A stretch of 64,000 nucleotides of DNA, taken from contig OY856409.1 of assembly GCA_963693085.1 (NCBI GenBank), positions 241,371,058 through 241,435,057 on the forward strand. The letters run 5' to 3'. The DNA is from Alisma plantago-aquatica. Its lineage: Eukaryota; Streptophyta; Magnoliopsida; Alismatales; Alismataceae. Each line of letters begins with the position of its first letter. Within the stretch, counting starts at the first letter, position 1. Positions 12,100-24,606 of the stretch are shown in pieces. Made by a program: the position numbers and the translations under genes. The notes under the pieces were generated by a model. The model saw only the letters and a list, made by a program, of their open reading frames with translations. It did not search any database and was not told where the DNA came from.

Positions 12100-12215
12100 A
12101 ACAAACATGATAAGCCTTTCATATGTCCATCATGGCTCCCATGTCGCTTCACCCTTTCCATGGTGCTTCCCAAGAACCTTCATCACCTCATATTCTTCCA
12201 TATGAGTTCTTTCTT
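12100..12215 (-). pseudogene. Gypsy chromodomain remnant (element C)
   Basis: Minus-strand translation near 12140-12180 gives EVMKVLGKHHGKGEATWE, then a stop and WTYERLIM. This matches the chromodomain tail of chromovirus integrases, typified by KVLW...EEATWELE, as seen intact in element G. Chromodomains direct integration to modified chromatin. The position directly beside the polypurine tract is the expected end of pol. Only a fragment of about 30 residues is recognisable. Confidence 0.75.
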
Positions 12216-12974
12216 ACCTTGGTATATCATACCCTCATAGGTGACTCAGGACATTTCAACCTCTCAAAAGTTGAATAGGTTCAGGGCTCAGCACATGGCT
12301 TGGGTACCTCACATAGTGCTCTGGATCAGACTCATGCAACACATCATTTTATCCTGAGGGGCAAGGCTAAACACAACCATCTCCACCAATCCATCTCAAA
12401 TAGACCCATATATTAGGGACTCAGCTTTCTCAGTTGTAGCTTAGAGGGGTCGGATTTTCACATCACATATTCTCCCACAGTGAACCGCATGTCAGTCTAC
12501 TTTGCATCATCTCGTGACTCATGTCATCACTGGGATTTCTCTCTCTCAACCATTGCATGATCAAAGTGACTTCATCTGCACACACTATGGTTCTTTTCTG
12601 AGCTTCGTGAGGCCTCTTTCACCAACATCATCTTAATGAAGTGGTGACCGAAACAACCTCCCTATAGAACTTCTTACATCCCGATAAAGGCTATGGTGGT
12701 CAACATCACATCTTAAAAATTGTCTCTTTGTATCACCCTGAACAAGCACACTTGCTCTCATCAGACCCTCTATTCTGGATCATACTACCCATTTGTTAGG
12801 GGTGATAAACTATACTATCATCGAGTTCTTCATGTAACTACTTCCTCCTAATGGAAGTGAACCTTTAGCTCATGCTCAAGAACTTTTGAACTTGCATCAT
12901 GGTGTAGTTGAACCATCTTTCTCTCTTAAGTAGTTCAACCGAATCAATACCTTGACAGCATTCTTTCTATCTCA

Positions 12975-13095
12975 TGTCATCTAGGTAAGGCGATCTACCA
13001 TAATCCATATTTCATCTTGACCTTCTTTGGTCTAGGGAAGACTTACCAACACATCTGTAGTGATGAATTCCCATTTCCTCTCAGGGATTTTTTTT
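12975..13095 (-). pseudogene. Gypsy integrase core remnant (element C)
   Basis: Minus-strand translation gives KWEFITTDVLVSLP, a stop, then KEGQDEIWIMVDRLT. It aligns with the integrase core of element G (WDHITMDFVVGLP ... SIWVIVDRLTKSAHF), including the first catalytic aspartate. It is broken by stops and flanked by unreadable sequence. Confidence 0.8.
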
Positions 13096-16000
13096 TTAAC
13101 CTCTAAGTCAAAGCATTGGGTTACTGGTGTTCATCCTTCACCTTTGGCTTTCATGGCCACATGCTACATGCAACTCCAAAGTGATACTTTCATCTACTAT
13201 ATTTGTAGTATCATGGTGTATGGTGATCTGAAAACCATGATCTCATGTATGTCATGATTCCTCAAGATCGATACCTCAAAAACCATAAACCACTCTCATC
13301 AGGGTTTGATTATGTTCCTATCCCAAGAAGTGTATTTGAGGTTCTACCACCATCCTTTCATTTCATCAAGGCCTATGCTGTCTAAACAACCATTAACTTC
13401 TTCTAGCTTCCAGCTAAACTAGGCAGCTATATCTCAACCAGAGCATTCATTACCACTTCTTATCCTTAGGTGTTAGGTAATGTTGAAGACATACACCTCC
13501 ATGTATTCTAATTATCATGTCATCTCTAAGTTTGTCTTCATCAAGAAACTCTGAGCTCCTCTTCATGGTGATCAAACTCAACCTTGCATAACTTGCAAAT
13601 TCCAGATAGCTCATGGTATCACATCCTCACAAGATGATCTCGTTAATACTCTTAGTGTTTGTAAACCATCCATGTATCATTCACTCCACAAGGGTATGTT
13701 ATCATCTTTGTCCTCATGCCTTGTAGCAACATTCCAAATCACATCATCTTTATCCTTGGTGTATGGTATGCGTATTGTCCTATCTCTCACTCCCATAACA
13801 AGAGGAAATAAGCATTTGGCTGCAGTCCAAATACAAAGTTCTTCCTGTTCCAAGAGTAGAGAAGGTACAACCCACCTTGCCAGTACACTTTCCAATCTAA
13901 GTTGAAACGTGCAACTTATGTCTCTACATCACAACCATCATGATATCAAAATTACTTCCATGGAAAATTGGTCTCAAACCTAGTGAGGTTTACACACATC
14001 CCTTGTTCATATCCTTTAGGTCTATAGGATGTCGACATTTTTGGGGTCATCCTTCTTCCCTTATGCATCTAGAGAGTTCCCTACTCATCTGCCCTTTGGG
14101 TCCCATGAGTTCACGAAGGTGATCAATCTCCTAACCCATGGCCCTTAGACAATGATAGTTGTTACATCCCGACCCTATGGTCATGTGTAACTAGATAATT
14201 AGGAAACTCCTACTTCCATCGGTCTTATCCCTTCCTGGCCCTAGGATAGACTTAGGATTCTATTATAGTACATGTCCAACTTAGAACCTTACCCAAGCCT
14301 TCATCATCTCTCTCCGCATTTACGACTGACTTTCATCTCTTCATAGGGGTCATTGGAACCTGCCTACCTTGGTCAGGCCCCATACCGGTTACCTCCATGG
14401 TAACACATCCTCATGCACTTAGAGATGGTTATCTATGGGTCTACAAGTTCATTCTCATACCATGTACTTTTCACTTAGTTTCTCAAGATCCTATGAAACC
14501 TCTTTAGGTTACCTCAAAACCAACAAAACTGGTAAACACCCAACCAAAGGGTCCCTCTCCCAAGACGGGAGGAAACTACAACTCTTGACAACAAGGTCAC
14601 AAGCATGCTTAGGGTTTACATTCACAAGAGCATGCTAATCCAACAGTTACTAAAGCACAAGAAGACCACCAATTAAACCATGCTAGGTCATACTTGTTCT
14701 CTTTCCTCAACATTAGATCAACTTAGTTGTGAGGGGGTCATCAAACATACCCTTAACTTAAGGGGTTTCTTTTTCCTCTACACATGCTCGAAACTATAGA
14801 GACTCAAATATCATCATGAGCATCGGGTACACTGCTTCCCCTCTTAGGCCTAGGAACCCTAGGTCCACCTTTGGGTGTCCAACTGCATGCTCAATCTCTT
14901 AACCATGAATCAAGAACGTTCAGGGTATGTCATGTACTCCCATGATCCTTTTACATGAGAAATACCTCAGAGTTGAGTCCTCCTCAAGGACAACCAATCT
15001 AGGTATAAAACCTCACAACTGGTTACTTAAACCTCCTCAGGGTCTAAGGCACTCTTTATCTCATCTTGACAGGTAACTATCTATACCATAAGCACATAGG
15101 TACCAGAAACCTCGTCCTCTCTCTAGGGTTTGATTCCTCTAAAGGACACCAAGATATCATCAGCCTCTAGGGGTCAAGCATAGGGCAACCACTAACATCC
15201 ACTTAGGCACATCATCCTTGACTCCCCACTATTCCTCATGTCTCAGAAGCTAAGCTTCCAACCTTCTTGTTGGGGTCCTGGTTCCTCTCTCTCTAGAGTT
15301 AACCCTACAACCGTCTCACTATCAGAGGTCATTCCTCCATGAAGATGGATCAAGCTCACGAGCATACCCCTACTTGAGTGAAGCCTATGTTCAGCTTATG
15401 TTTGCTCAAGGTTATCCATAGCTCTTCATGCTTATCTCATAAGCTATCCTGGCCAAGGTTTTAACCTACTGTCGTACCACTGACATACTCAGGGTGCAAG
15501 CTATATCCTACTTGCAACAACCCATAAGGTTTCTATAGGTTCTTCTCTAACCTCATCAATGGAGGAGCTATCCTTCACTCTAACCTGCTCAATCCTTCCC
15601 AGGGTTGGGTCGCCAAAGGTACTCGGTCACCCAACTTCTCATGGCTCATAAGGCATCCAAGGCATGACATCTAACTCATCATGTCATCTCTAACATTCAC
15701 TTAGGGTTAGGGTTAGCGTCATCCTCAGAGGATATGCCAGGTCTCTACTTTTAATGGAGGTCTCTACCTCAAAGACTAACTCTCTTTACTCATCCTCCTG
15801 CCAAGGAGGTCTACCTCATGTCTCTCCTGGGGGCAATGACAACTCGTGTCATACGACCTAAGCATGTATCTATTCCTTTATGCTTACTCTATTAATCTTA
15901 TGTCCATGACATCTTATTTACATACTTTTTATTAGTTTGGTGGAGGATTCCTTAATCCTTATCAACCTTACCCATACCTCAAGAGGGTGAGGAGATGAGA

Positions 16001-16295
16001 GGAAACCCTAATCCTTAAGGGCCTTAACATAATTTAAGTTGAGAAGGGATGAACAAGAGGAGAGAGTCCTTAAGGTATCTTTTTTCAAATCATACCCTAA
16101 GACTTTGGCCAGGAAGTCACACGGATCTGGGAGTCCTCATATTCCAACTAGCGGTGCGGAGGAAAATATTTCCAGCCCCTGGTCGTGATCCTTTTCTAGA
16201 CACCTCTGTCTTTCGGATAATCCTCTAATAACTCCCTTGGGTTCTACAGAATTTGTAAAATTTAATAATTATTAAGGATTAAGTGAGGAACCTTC
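13096..16295 (-). other. Interior of element C: unreadable gag-pol and leader
   Basis: About 3.2 kb sits between the integrase trace and the primer site. By position it should contain RNase H, RT, protease, gag and the leader. I could not recognise the RT or protease signatures in any frame, and all open stretches are under 80 codons. Either it is extremely mutated or much of pol was replaced by unrelated sequence. Confidence 0.6.
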
Positions 16296-16307
16296 GCTCT
16301 GATACCA
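16296..16307 (-). promoter_or_regulatory. Primer-binding site, initiator Met-tRNA (element C)
   Basis: The plus strand reads GCTCTGATACCA followed by AT and then the LTR start TGTAATG. This is a perfect 12-base match to the initiator-Met primer site. Confidence 0.93.
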
Positions 16308-16309
16308 AT

Positions 16310-19300
16310 TGTAATGACCCTGCCTCCTGGTAACCCCAAATTAAGGGAGATCGAAAGGTCAAAGCCATTAACCAATAACCCGGATCAAAGGTTCGACAAT
16401 TAATCAATAACAATTATCAAATTCTACGAACTAACCTGAAATTTGGTATAAAATTAAAATTTTGCTTACCTTTGAAAACTTTGGAAATCTATCTGTCCAG
16501 AGCTTGAATTATTTTATCTAAACCTCCTCGTACTTTACTTCTTATTTTCACAATGTGTCACTTTACTGTTTGTTCATTCCAAGGTTGTACCTAAAATGCC
16601 GACAAATAAAACATCGATCAGCATACGGAGATATGCTGGTATGTGGGGACAACCAAAATTTCACAGATATGGCTAACAACTTAATAATCACAATTAAATT
16701 ATTTAACAAGACAATTTACATTTTCAATGTGTCATTCTCCACCACCTTTTCCCTAACCCTGGCATACCCCTCTAGGGTTTCTCTTTTGCCATTGACTTAA
16801 GGCCACCTTCTTAATCTTGAGATTGGTGCTTGGGAGTCACCTATCATGGTGCTCCATAGTCATGCATCATAGACCACCTTCTCATTCCCGAGCTTGGTGT
16901 CTGGGATCACCTCTCATGGTGCCCATTGGTCTACCCTCCTGGACCTGACCTTTATGGCATCTTCCATCAGGGTGGCATGTAGGTGTGAGAATTCACATGT
17001 ATATATAACTGTGATAGCCATAGTGACTTTATAATTGCATTATGAACATCCAAATTGTTTAGATTACATTCAATGCGAGGAAACATTTGGAAAACCCTCG
17101 GGAAAATAATGTGATTAATCATAATTAACCACATACCTGTCAAGTTGATGTGAGACAGAAATAATCCAATCAATCAATAGGCAAGCAAGCATTCAATAAG
17201 ATCCTGAAATAATTATACAATTTCCTTTTATTACTCATGTCATTAAGATATATCAAATTTGGCTCGCTTCCTAGGGTTTCTAGTCCACTTTTAGGGTTTT
17301 CATTGCGATTAGGGTTTCCCTTCATCTTTTAATATTTTAAACCCTAATTTAACACAATTGATCACAAACCCGAATTATCTCAGCATCTAATCCTCAGTTT
17401 TGGATTAAAGGCATAATTATCCATTAATTAAGCCCCTTAAACCTCTTTTACATTAAAGCTACTATTTTTAACCTTTTAATCCATGACAAGATCATTATGC
17501 TCATTTACCATCAATTCAAAGTTCATTATAATCTAATTCGAATATGAACTTGATTTACCATCAATTCTCTCTTTTATTCATTAGAAAACCCTAATTACCA
17601 TGTTAAGGGTATTTATCCACAAATAGGATCATTTATACTCAAAATAGCTTAGAATTATCATATCTCAACTTTAATCATGAATTTGAACAATTAAAGCTAT
17701 TAAGAGTCCTAATCACCCACATTAGGGTTTTAAGGCCCATTAAAGAATATTCATGCACATGAAACTCTGATTAGGCCAATTAATCACAAAGATCATCTTT
17801 CTAGATTTTAATCTCTCTTTTACCAACAACAGGTTATTATCAACTTAACTTGTTCATTGAACTTTACTAAAACTCATTAACATCAAAATCTAGGGTTTTT
17901 CATTAGTAAAACCATTAAAGAAAGCATTTTTACATAATTTTTTGAATTTCAATTAGAACTAAGCTCAAATATTATTTTTATCGCATTCTACACATTTTTC
18001 TAATCATTTTTCATATTTTACTTGTCTTAATCGGAGTTACCAATCTTGCACTACAATTTTTGTAAAATATGTACCTCTTGGCCAATGGGACGCCGCCACA
18101 TCAGCCTGGCGGCTTATTTTATTCTTTTGCACGCTGGGTCAGGGTTCAGTGAACCGAACCTCGCCTCTTCAGATGGGATCTCTCATGCGAGCAAAGGTCT
18201 GCGATTACTCTTCTTTCACTGGTTTCCTTCACGCACGTTGGGGGTATTCTAGTAAAACCCCACGACATCTTCTTCAACCTCTGCTCACCCCGATTCTGTT
18301 CGCGACATAGTGCCAGGCCCGGTCAACCCTGAGGTTGATTTTGAGATCCTTGCCGCCTGCTCACGTAGAGATGATCCAGGTAGTTCCTCCCTTGCCCGTA
18401 GAACCTGACGATGCCTCCAATTGGTGGCGGTTCCATTCCTACTCTGCCAACCAGCCGCCGGTTTCTCCGGCGAGATAGACAGGTTGCAGAGGGGAATTTC
18501 GGGGATGCCCGACAAATTGAATTCATCAACAAGTTCCGCATCTCTCTCCAGAAATTCTAGGGTAGACAGACGATGAACCAGATCCCTCACAATTAGTCCC
18601 CTATATATAGGGTCGATAGAGGAGTTCTGTTGGATTGGGTATTCTCCCAATCGGCGACCAAAGCACACAAAAATAGGGTCTAGATTCTTCGGACCGATTC
18701 CCCGAAGATGATGGACTCATCCGTTCATCGATTTAAGGCACTGGGCGCGAGAAACTCGGATTCCTCTTCCTCTCTATTTCCTTATATGAATAGGGGTAGG
18801 TGATGAGAAGCCACCCTTGGATCCGTGATCCCCTGGACCACACGGGGCATCCAACGGCTGACATCGCTCCCCTAAATCTATTTTCTTAAAAATGAGTAAT
18901 AAAGAGTATTTAATAAGGAAACTTGGGAAAATCATATCTCTCCCCTCGTTTATTATTTTTTGCTCAAATTTTATAGGAAGATTTATCTTGGCATTATCTA
19001 CTGTAGTACCAAATTTGAAACCCAAATTCTAAAGGAAAACGGTGTTTCCTTCACAAGCAAGCTATATTTTAAATTAAGCCAATTTAATTTGGTATTTCCT
19101 CTTTCTTTTCCATTAAATTATTATTCTGAGTTCCTTGAACCTCAAGGAACCTTAATGGCTCGAAATCCCATCTTGGGAATATACCTTAGCATTTTATTTA
19201 TCTTTTATCCATTTTCTTATTATCTTACTTATTTCCTTATTCTTTTTAATGATTTCTTTTTATCTCTCTTCTATTTTCCTTATGGGAGTTCCTTTCAACA

Positions 19301-19751
19301 TTAGGAATCCTTAGGATATGAAAGTCCACTAACGATAACTCAATTAAACTCATTCCCACATATTTCCCATATTTTCTCATTATTTTCAATTTCTTTCTTG
19401 ATAAGGAAATAATTAATTGGTCTTTTCTTTTCTTATTGCATTCTCCATGCAACTTTGGACTCCTTGGGACCCAAGGAACCCAAGAGGCAAGAAATCCAAC
19501 TTTGGATTATGTTCTTTTACCTTCTAGATGTTTCCACATCTTTCTTTTCTCAAGAACTCAATTATTCATTTACTAATAGAATTTCCTTATTATTGGGCCC
19601 AATAGCCAATAAAGCCCACAACACAATCATCAAGGCTATTGTAAATGAAATCCATTTATTCAAAACAAATTATATCATTATTTTTTTCAATATCTTTAAT
19701 ATGAGAAATTACATTTCTCACCAAAGGAACCCAAAAATTGGGGTTGTAACA
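16310..19751 (-). repeat. 5' LTR of element C
   Basis: The LTR is 3442 bp and matches the left LTR, with scattered substitutions and small indels. One is an extra stretch of about 20 bases near 18241-18265. A TATA-like box lies at 18602-18609. The AGGGTTT-type boxes at about 17270-17900 and the 71-bp duplication at 16803-16925 are conserved between the two LTRs. Confidence 0.93.
18602..18609 (-). promoter_or_regulatory. TATA-like box of element C 5' LTR
   Basis: TATATATA in a CCTATATATAGGG context is preserved in both LTRs (10902-10909 and here). Reading leftward it would drive transcription through about 2.3 kb of LTR into the interior. Confidence 0.5.
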
Positions 19752-19756
19752 AATAT
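19752..19756. repeat. Target-site duplication of element C, right copy
   Basis: AATAT follows the LTR end exactly and matches 8626-8630. Copia B sequence resumes here in register. Confidence 0.95.
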
Positions 19757-20230
19757 AGTACTCTCTCTTCCACTAAATCTAGTAAAAAGTTCTTTTGTCA
19801 TATGGCCAAATAAATAAGACTTGCATGTCTCTATTGGGTCATTAACCAAAAGAGTCTAGACAACCATCATTATGGATTCTAGAAATACATTTATCATTTA
19901 TTTTCTGTAGATGACAATGTTGTAGGTATTCATTGTTTGTCATCATGTCATTCAGTGTGTGTGTAATACATATTTGTCTCTTCAACTTTCAAGTATACAT
20001 TATAAAACATGGGACGTTTCCATACAAGATCTTATGTTATAAAATGAAACAACAATTTATTCATAATATTCTTGTCCATTAAAGGATACATGATCTTTTC
20101 AGTAATGGTTGGTAGATAATAGCAATTCACTAATTCTATTACATGCCCATTAGGGTGAATGGCCGATTCCAATTATAGTGGAAGAAACTCTTGCTCTGCA
20201 CATCTCTAGCTTATTTCTTCTCAGGTCCTG
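19757..20230 (-). pseudogene. Copia protease/integrase start remnant (element B)
   Basis: It aligns with element A at about 3865-4330, the GAG-pre-integrase and integrase N-terminus (for example CTTGCATGTCTCTATTGGGTC against TTCACATGTCTCTATGGATTC). Multiple stops and indels leave no open frame. It continues the piece ending at 8630 across the insertion of C. Confidence 0.75.
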
Positions 20231-20573
20231 AACCAGAGATCAGATTCCAACTGTAGTGGAAGCAACTCTTTTTCCGCACATCTCTAGCTTACTTCTTCTT
20301 AGGTCCTTAAGTGGAGATCTCTATCTCCTTCTTTTTTGTGAGTTCCTCTATGTAAAGATGGTAGTTCCTTTTCCAGTGTCTAGGGTGTCACTTCCCTTCC
20401 TTACTCACTCCTCCCTTAGCATTTAGTTCAGAGAACTTTGGTTTTGGACTAGCTTTAGAACTCATCTTAGCTTTTCCTTTGCTGATGGACTTCCCTCTAC
20501 TGATCATCATCACAGTCAGATTTTTCCTTCTTCATTTGTTCTTCAACTATCCTCAACATGCCAAGTAATTTTC

Positions 20574-21114
20574 ACAATGGCCTATTAAAATCATTCAAGT
20601 TGTAGTTCATGACAAACTGGTTGTATGATTCCGACAGTGATTGCATAATCACATGTGTCGACAAGTCTTGACCCAAGAGAAATCCCAGTCTAGAAAGGTT
20701 CTCCACATACACAATTAGCTTGAGTGTATGGGGACCTATTGGATCTCCTTCAACCATATTTCACTTGAATATCACCTTAGAGACATCATATCTCTCTTGT
20801 CTTTCTTGGTCACGGTACATGTTCTTAAGATGTGTAACCATCTCAATAAAATCCATGTTCTTATGATGTCTCTGCAATTCATAGTTCATTGAACACACCA
20901 TTAGGCATGTGGCATCCACATCATCTTCAGAGTGCTTCCAGTAAGCATCCCTGCGAGCCTTGGGTGCATTGGGAATGGGTTCATCTAGCTCTAGTGTCTC
21001 TAGGACATAGAGCTTATGCTCTTGAGTGAGAACGATTCTCAACGACTAGAACCAGTCATGGAAGTTGTTCCCGTTCAACTTGTCCTTCTCAAGGACTGAT
21101 TGCAACAAAAACAT
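20574..21114 (-). pseudogene. Copia gag polyprotein remnant (element B)
   Basis: Minus-strand translation from the ATG at 21114 begins MFLLQSVLEKDKLNGNN, then HDWF, a stop and LRIVLTQEHKLYVLETLE. This is the capsid N-terminal pattern of plant copia gag. The frame continues through DATCLMVCSMNYELQRHH and YDVSKVIFK, meets a stop at about 20761, then reads GPHTLKLIVYVENLSRLGF and LNDFNRPL. These are UBN2-type gag motifs. At least two nonsense codons are present. Gag would form the virus-like particle. No zinc finger is readable in the degraded sequence downstream (20230-20570). Confidence 0.8.
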
Positions 21115-22542
21115 GATTGTGTTTGCAATTAGGTTCTACAAAAGAAAATTCTCAACTTTTGTCAAAACAATTTCATTTGATTTGACTTAATAAGTTTAAT
21201 GATATTAACAAGACTTTTAACTAATTATCACTCCAATTATTTTTTTCAAAATTCTATCCATCACATATCAATTCAGAAGACAACAGTGTATAATATTTTT
21301 GTGAGACAAGACCCAAAATAAATGAGTTACTACCCAGCCAATGCCAACGTCCATAACTAACTATTAAGGTAGGCAATGTTTTCCAATTACATCTCATGCA
21401 AGTCTTAGATAGATGGTATGTACAACTCTTTACCGTAGTCATATGCATGCTTTTAGGCTCTTAATCTCGTTAAGGTCACCTAGCTAAATCTAACCCAAAA
21501 GCAAAAAAAATAGTAATGCACCTGCTTGGACAACACACATAACTACCATCGCACTTCCATGAGATGAACTTTTCTCCACACTTAGAGTTCCCACACTTTA
21601 TTCGATCAAGATTTTCATGTGTTATTCTTATGGAAAGCATCTAAAACTTAATATTTAATTGAGTGATTTTACATTTATATAAATACATATACATACACAA
21701 TCACCACATACTAATATGTATCATATACATACTATATCCACAAACCAAACATTCAATTATGAAACAAGAGTGACGTTTATGGCTATACTAATATAATTCC
21801 TTGGAGCCATAATAAATTACTATCATCTAAGGTTACATCATATGTAGCAACCTATTGTTGATTAAGACATGTTCTTTAACCAATCCAGGTTGATCGATTA
21901 AACTCTTGAACTGATCAGTTTGCCTCCTGGTCGGTCAGTTGGTCTCTCAGATCAGTCATCTAATCTCCAGTCCAAGTGATGTGTAGACACCTCCAGTTGA
22001 TCAGTTGGGCTACCAAAAGACCGGTCAACTCCTCCTATCATATGGCCATCGCGGTCATCCATTCAATTAGTTCACCTTATAAAATGATCAATTAGTCTGG
22101 ATAAGAACGTCTTCTTTACCATAGTAGAAAAGGAAACTATCCTAATCCTATTTAACATATTACATTGTAATAAGGAAACCTTGAGTTAGATTCAAGAGGT
22201 GCATAGGGAGGAAAGCACTAATAATTTTACATATGGAAAAGAAGAGAGAGGCCTAGTATGCAAACCAAGATATAAAATAGGAATAAAACTCATACAATCA
22301 AGCACAAAGATCTAGGGGTTTATTGTTCGTAACCATGCTAACATCCACCATCAAAACTAATTTTAGGGTGACACATACAAATTGCACATATATATATCAT
22401 ATATAAATATATAGGGATATTATGTGGTATTTAATCAGATATTCACATTAAAATTTTAAATATTCATATCGTAAGTCATAAATAAATGATAAAAGTAAAA
22501 TCTAATCATATCAATTAAATCCCAAAACATAGTAAATTGATG
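21115..22542 (-). other. Untranslated leader of element B
   Basis: No coding potential is visible. The stretch is related to the leader of A. Weak GATCAGTT/GATCGATT-type motifs cluster at about 21890-22090, as they do in A. Confidence 0.55.
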
Positions 22543-22556
22543 TGGCTCTCATACCA
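22543..22556 (-). promoter_or_regulatory. Primer-binding site of element B (one mismatch)
   Basis: TGGCTCTCATACCA differs from the initiator-Met site by one base (C for G). The spacing of four bases to the LTR is the same as in A. Confidence 0.85.
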
Positions 22557-22560
22557 CTAT

Positions 22561-24606
22561 AGGGAAAGATGACATCATATATGGCAGGGGAAACAAAAAT
22601 ATTACTGCTATATTCCCCTTAAATAGCAGATCGTGTTAACAATTATGAATTGGGAAGGAAGGTTGCAAGTCATATATACTTGGTCTTGGAGTAGGTACGG
22701 TGACTTATAATTGCATCAACGTGTTTTTTCTTCAAGCAACACTTGAGCAGTAGTCAACAATGGCCTCCTGGTGCAACATCACGAATGGCAGTTGATGTAT
22801 CTCTCTTAGTGGGTGGTGACAACCACCACGCCTCGACATAGTCCACATAGACCATGGGGAACTCCACATTGCACTATCAGAGCCAACGGGAAGGAGTTGT
22901 CCCTTCAAACGTGAACCTAGTAGGGTTTATTTACTTTCTCATGTTGTCTCTCCCTTGTTGTCCCTCCCTTTTACTAGTAGGACTTGCTCAGGCTCTCTAG
23001 TTACCACAACCACAAAGGACAATAACTTGTCAGAGAGTATTGTTGTGTCCCTAGAAAGCCTCGGCTGCCCCTCTATATATAGGAGAGTTGGGGTTAGGAG
23101 TTTTAGTTCAAATGAGAGTCAAAAAGATGAAATTTCATGAATTTACCAAGCCTGCAAACTGTGAATCACTCAGCTTATAGCTAAACCAATCATTTCACAT
23201 GTGAGTTGATTGGTTGAACCTTTGAACCGATCATTTCGCTATGTTTTGTATTCACACTTGTATTGGATTTTAATATTCAATTAATGCATAACATGTCATC
23301 AGTATCAAACATTGATCTAATCATATTGATCATTAAATGGAGCACTTCACAAGTTGAACTGGTCATATTAGACCTTGAACCAATGGTTTCACTATGTGTA
23401 CTAGTATGTTCATTTCCCAGTTCATAAAATGTTCAATCAATGCAGTTAAAATTGACCAGGCACTTGAATCAATCGATTCAACATTTGAACTGGTCGATTC
23501 ACAGTCCAGTCAGTCAATTTTCAGTTATCATTGATTAAATTGAATACTGAAACACTATAGTAATCAAGCTAAACATCATTCATGAATAAACTCCTATTCT
23601 AGGTGAATCCTATGTGTGTGACCCTATAGGTTCAAAATTACGTTGGCAGTGAATGTCTGTAACTTATTTATGACATCACAAGAAATGAGCGGTATCTAAC
23701 AACACATCATTATTGTCCAAGTAATTGGAAAGTTGGAGAACAACTTCAACTTACAACCCGTGATCAATGTTACAATGATCCTATAGTTACTTTATCTCTA
23801 ATATACAGATTCAACGTGAGGCATGTAATCAACATCCTCTTCAATGTTCAATCCATGTTCTTTGAACTAGAGCAAACTGTCTGAGATGCATTTGAGTCCC
23901 ACATATCATATATTGATTCACATAAGTATGGCCATACGTTTCTCAGTCTCTCTTATCAATTGGCCTAAATATCAATCTCCTATAGGAGGAACAAATCCCA
24001 TCTACATCACTCACACTCAATCCCCATGTGTCACAATGCACCCCATGCATCACCTTTATAACAACCATTATTCAAGGTCACGTTGGATGATTTCAAAATA
24101 CATTGAACAATATGTGATGAGTGTACTAACTTTAAGTCTAGAACCAAAATCCCCACTTTCACTATGAGTGCTGATTCTAACTATCATTCTATGGTCTCAT
24201 GGTATCACTCTCATGGCAGGTTTGTCTAATACACTGTTCTCTAACATTTACCTATGTGTTTGACATGATATCACGTATCATGACTAATGAGACTATCATT
24301 AGTCAATACACACTCTACTCTTATGTATTATTGCTGTCTAATTTGCTTCCATGGTAATATCCAACTAGGGACCTAATAAGAATGCATGTACTCTCATTCA
24401 TACATATGACTCATTGTTCAGGTCCTCAACCTGAAGATATATGTAATTTTGTATCATCATTCTTTAGACATCTACCATGTTTGTGTCATCATCTCACGAT
24501 TGTGACAAACATAATAAATGGAATTAACTTCATAATTATCTAATCAAGTATATGATGCCCCATTACAATCATCATAAGATTGTCTCTCTGGACATACATA
24601 CCAACA
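22561..24606 (-). repeat. 5' LTR of element B
   Basis: The 2.05-kb LTR is homologous to A's LTR, ends CCAACA, and carries a TATA box at 23075-23082. The first base is mutated, so the LTR starts AGGG rather than TGGG. It includes a thinner array of GATCGGTT-like motifs at about 23160-23520. Confidence 0.85.

Larger units (their letters stand above)
8631..19751 (-). mobile_element. Element C: decayed Ty3/gypsy chromovirus with long LTRs
   Basis: This is a complete-length but dead LTR retrotransposon of 11.1 kb on the minus strand. The LTRs are 8631-12049 and 16310-19751, flanked by a perfect AATAT duplication. The 4.26-kb interior has an initiator-Met primer site at one end and a purine tract at the other. 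No long ORF survives. Minus-strand traces of a chromodomain next to the 3' LTR and of a gypsy integrase core nevertheless identify a chromovirus. Long LTRs and a C-terminal chromodomain fit the Tekay/Del group, which is an inference. The first 140 LTR bases show about 9 differences. The interior is much more damaged than that, so it was probably mobilised by relatives when already defective. Confidence 0.9.
19752..24606 (-). mobile_element. Element B: decayed Ty1/copia, 5' half
   Basis: This is the older member of A's family. It covers, on the minus strand, the 5' LTR (22561-24606), a one-mismatch primer site, a leader, a gag remnant (20574-21114) and the start of pol (19757-20230). The rest of B is at 7828-8630 and, by inference, to the left of the window. 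Unlike A it still carries gag, which shows what A has lost. The LTR shares its CCAACA end and TATA box with A, but substitutions are far more frequent and the LTR start is mutated from TG to AG. Confidence 0.85.
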
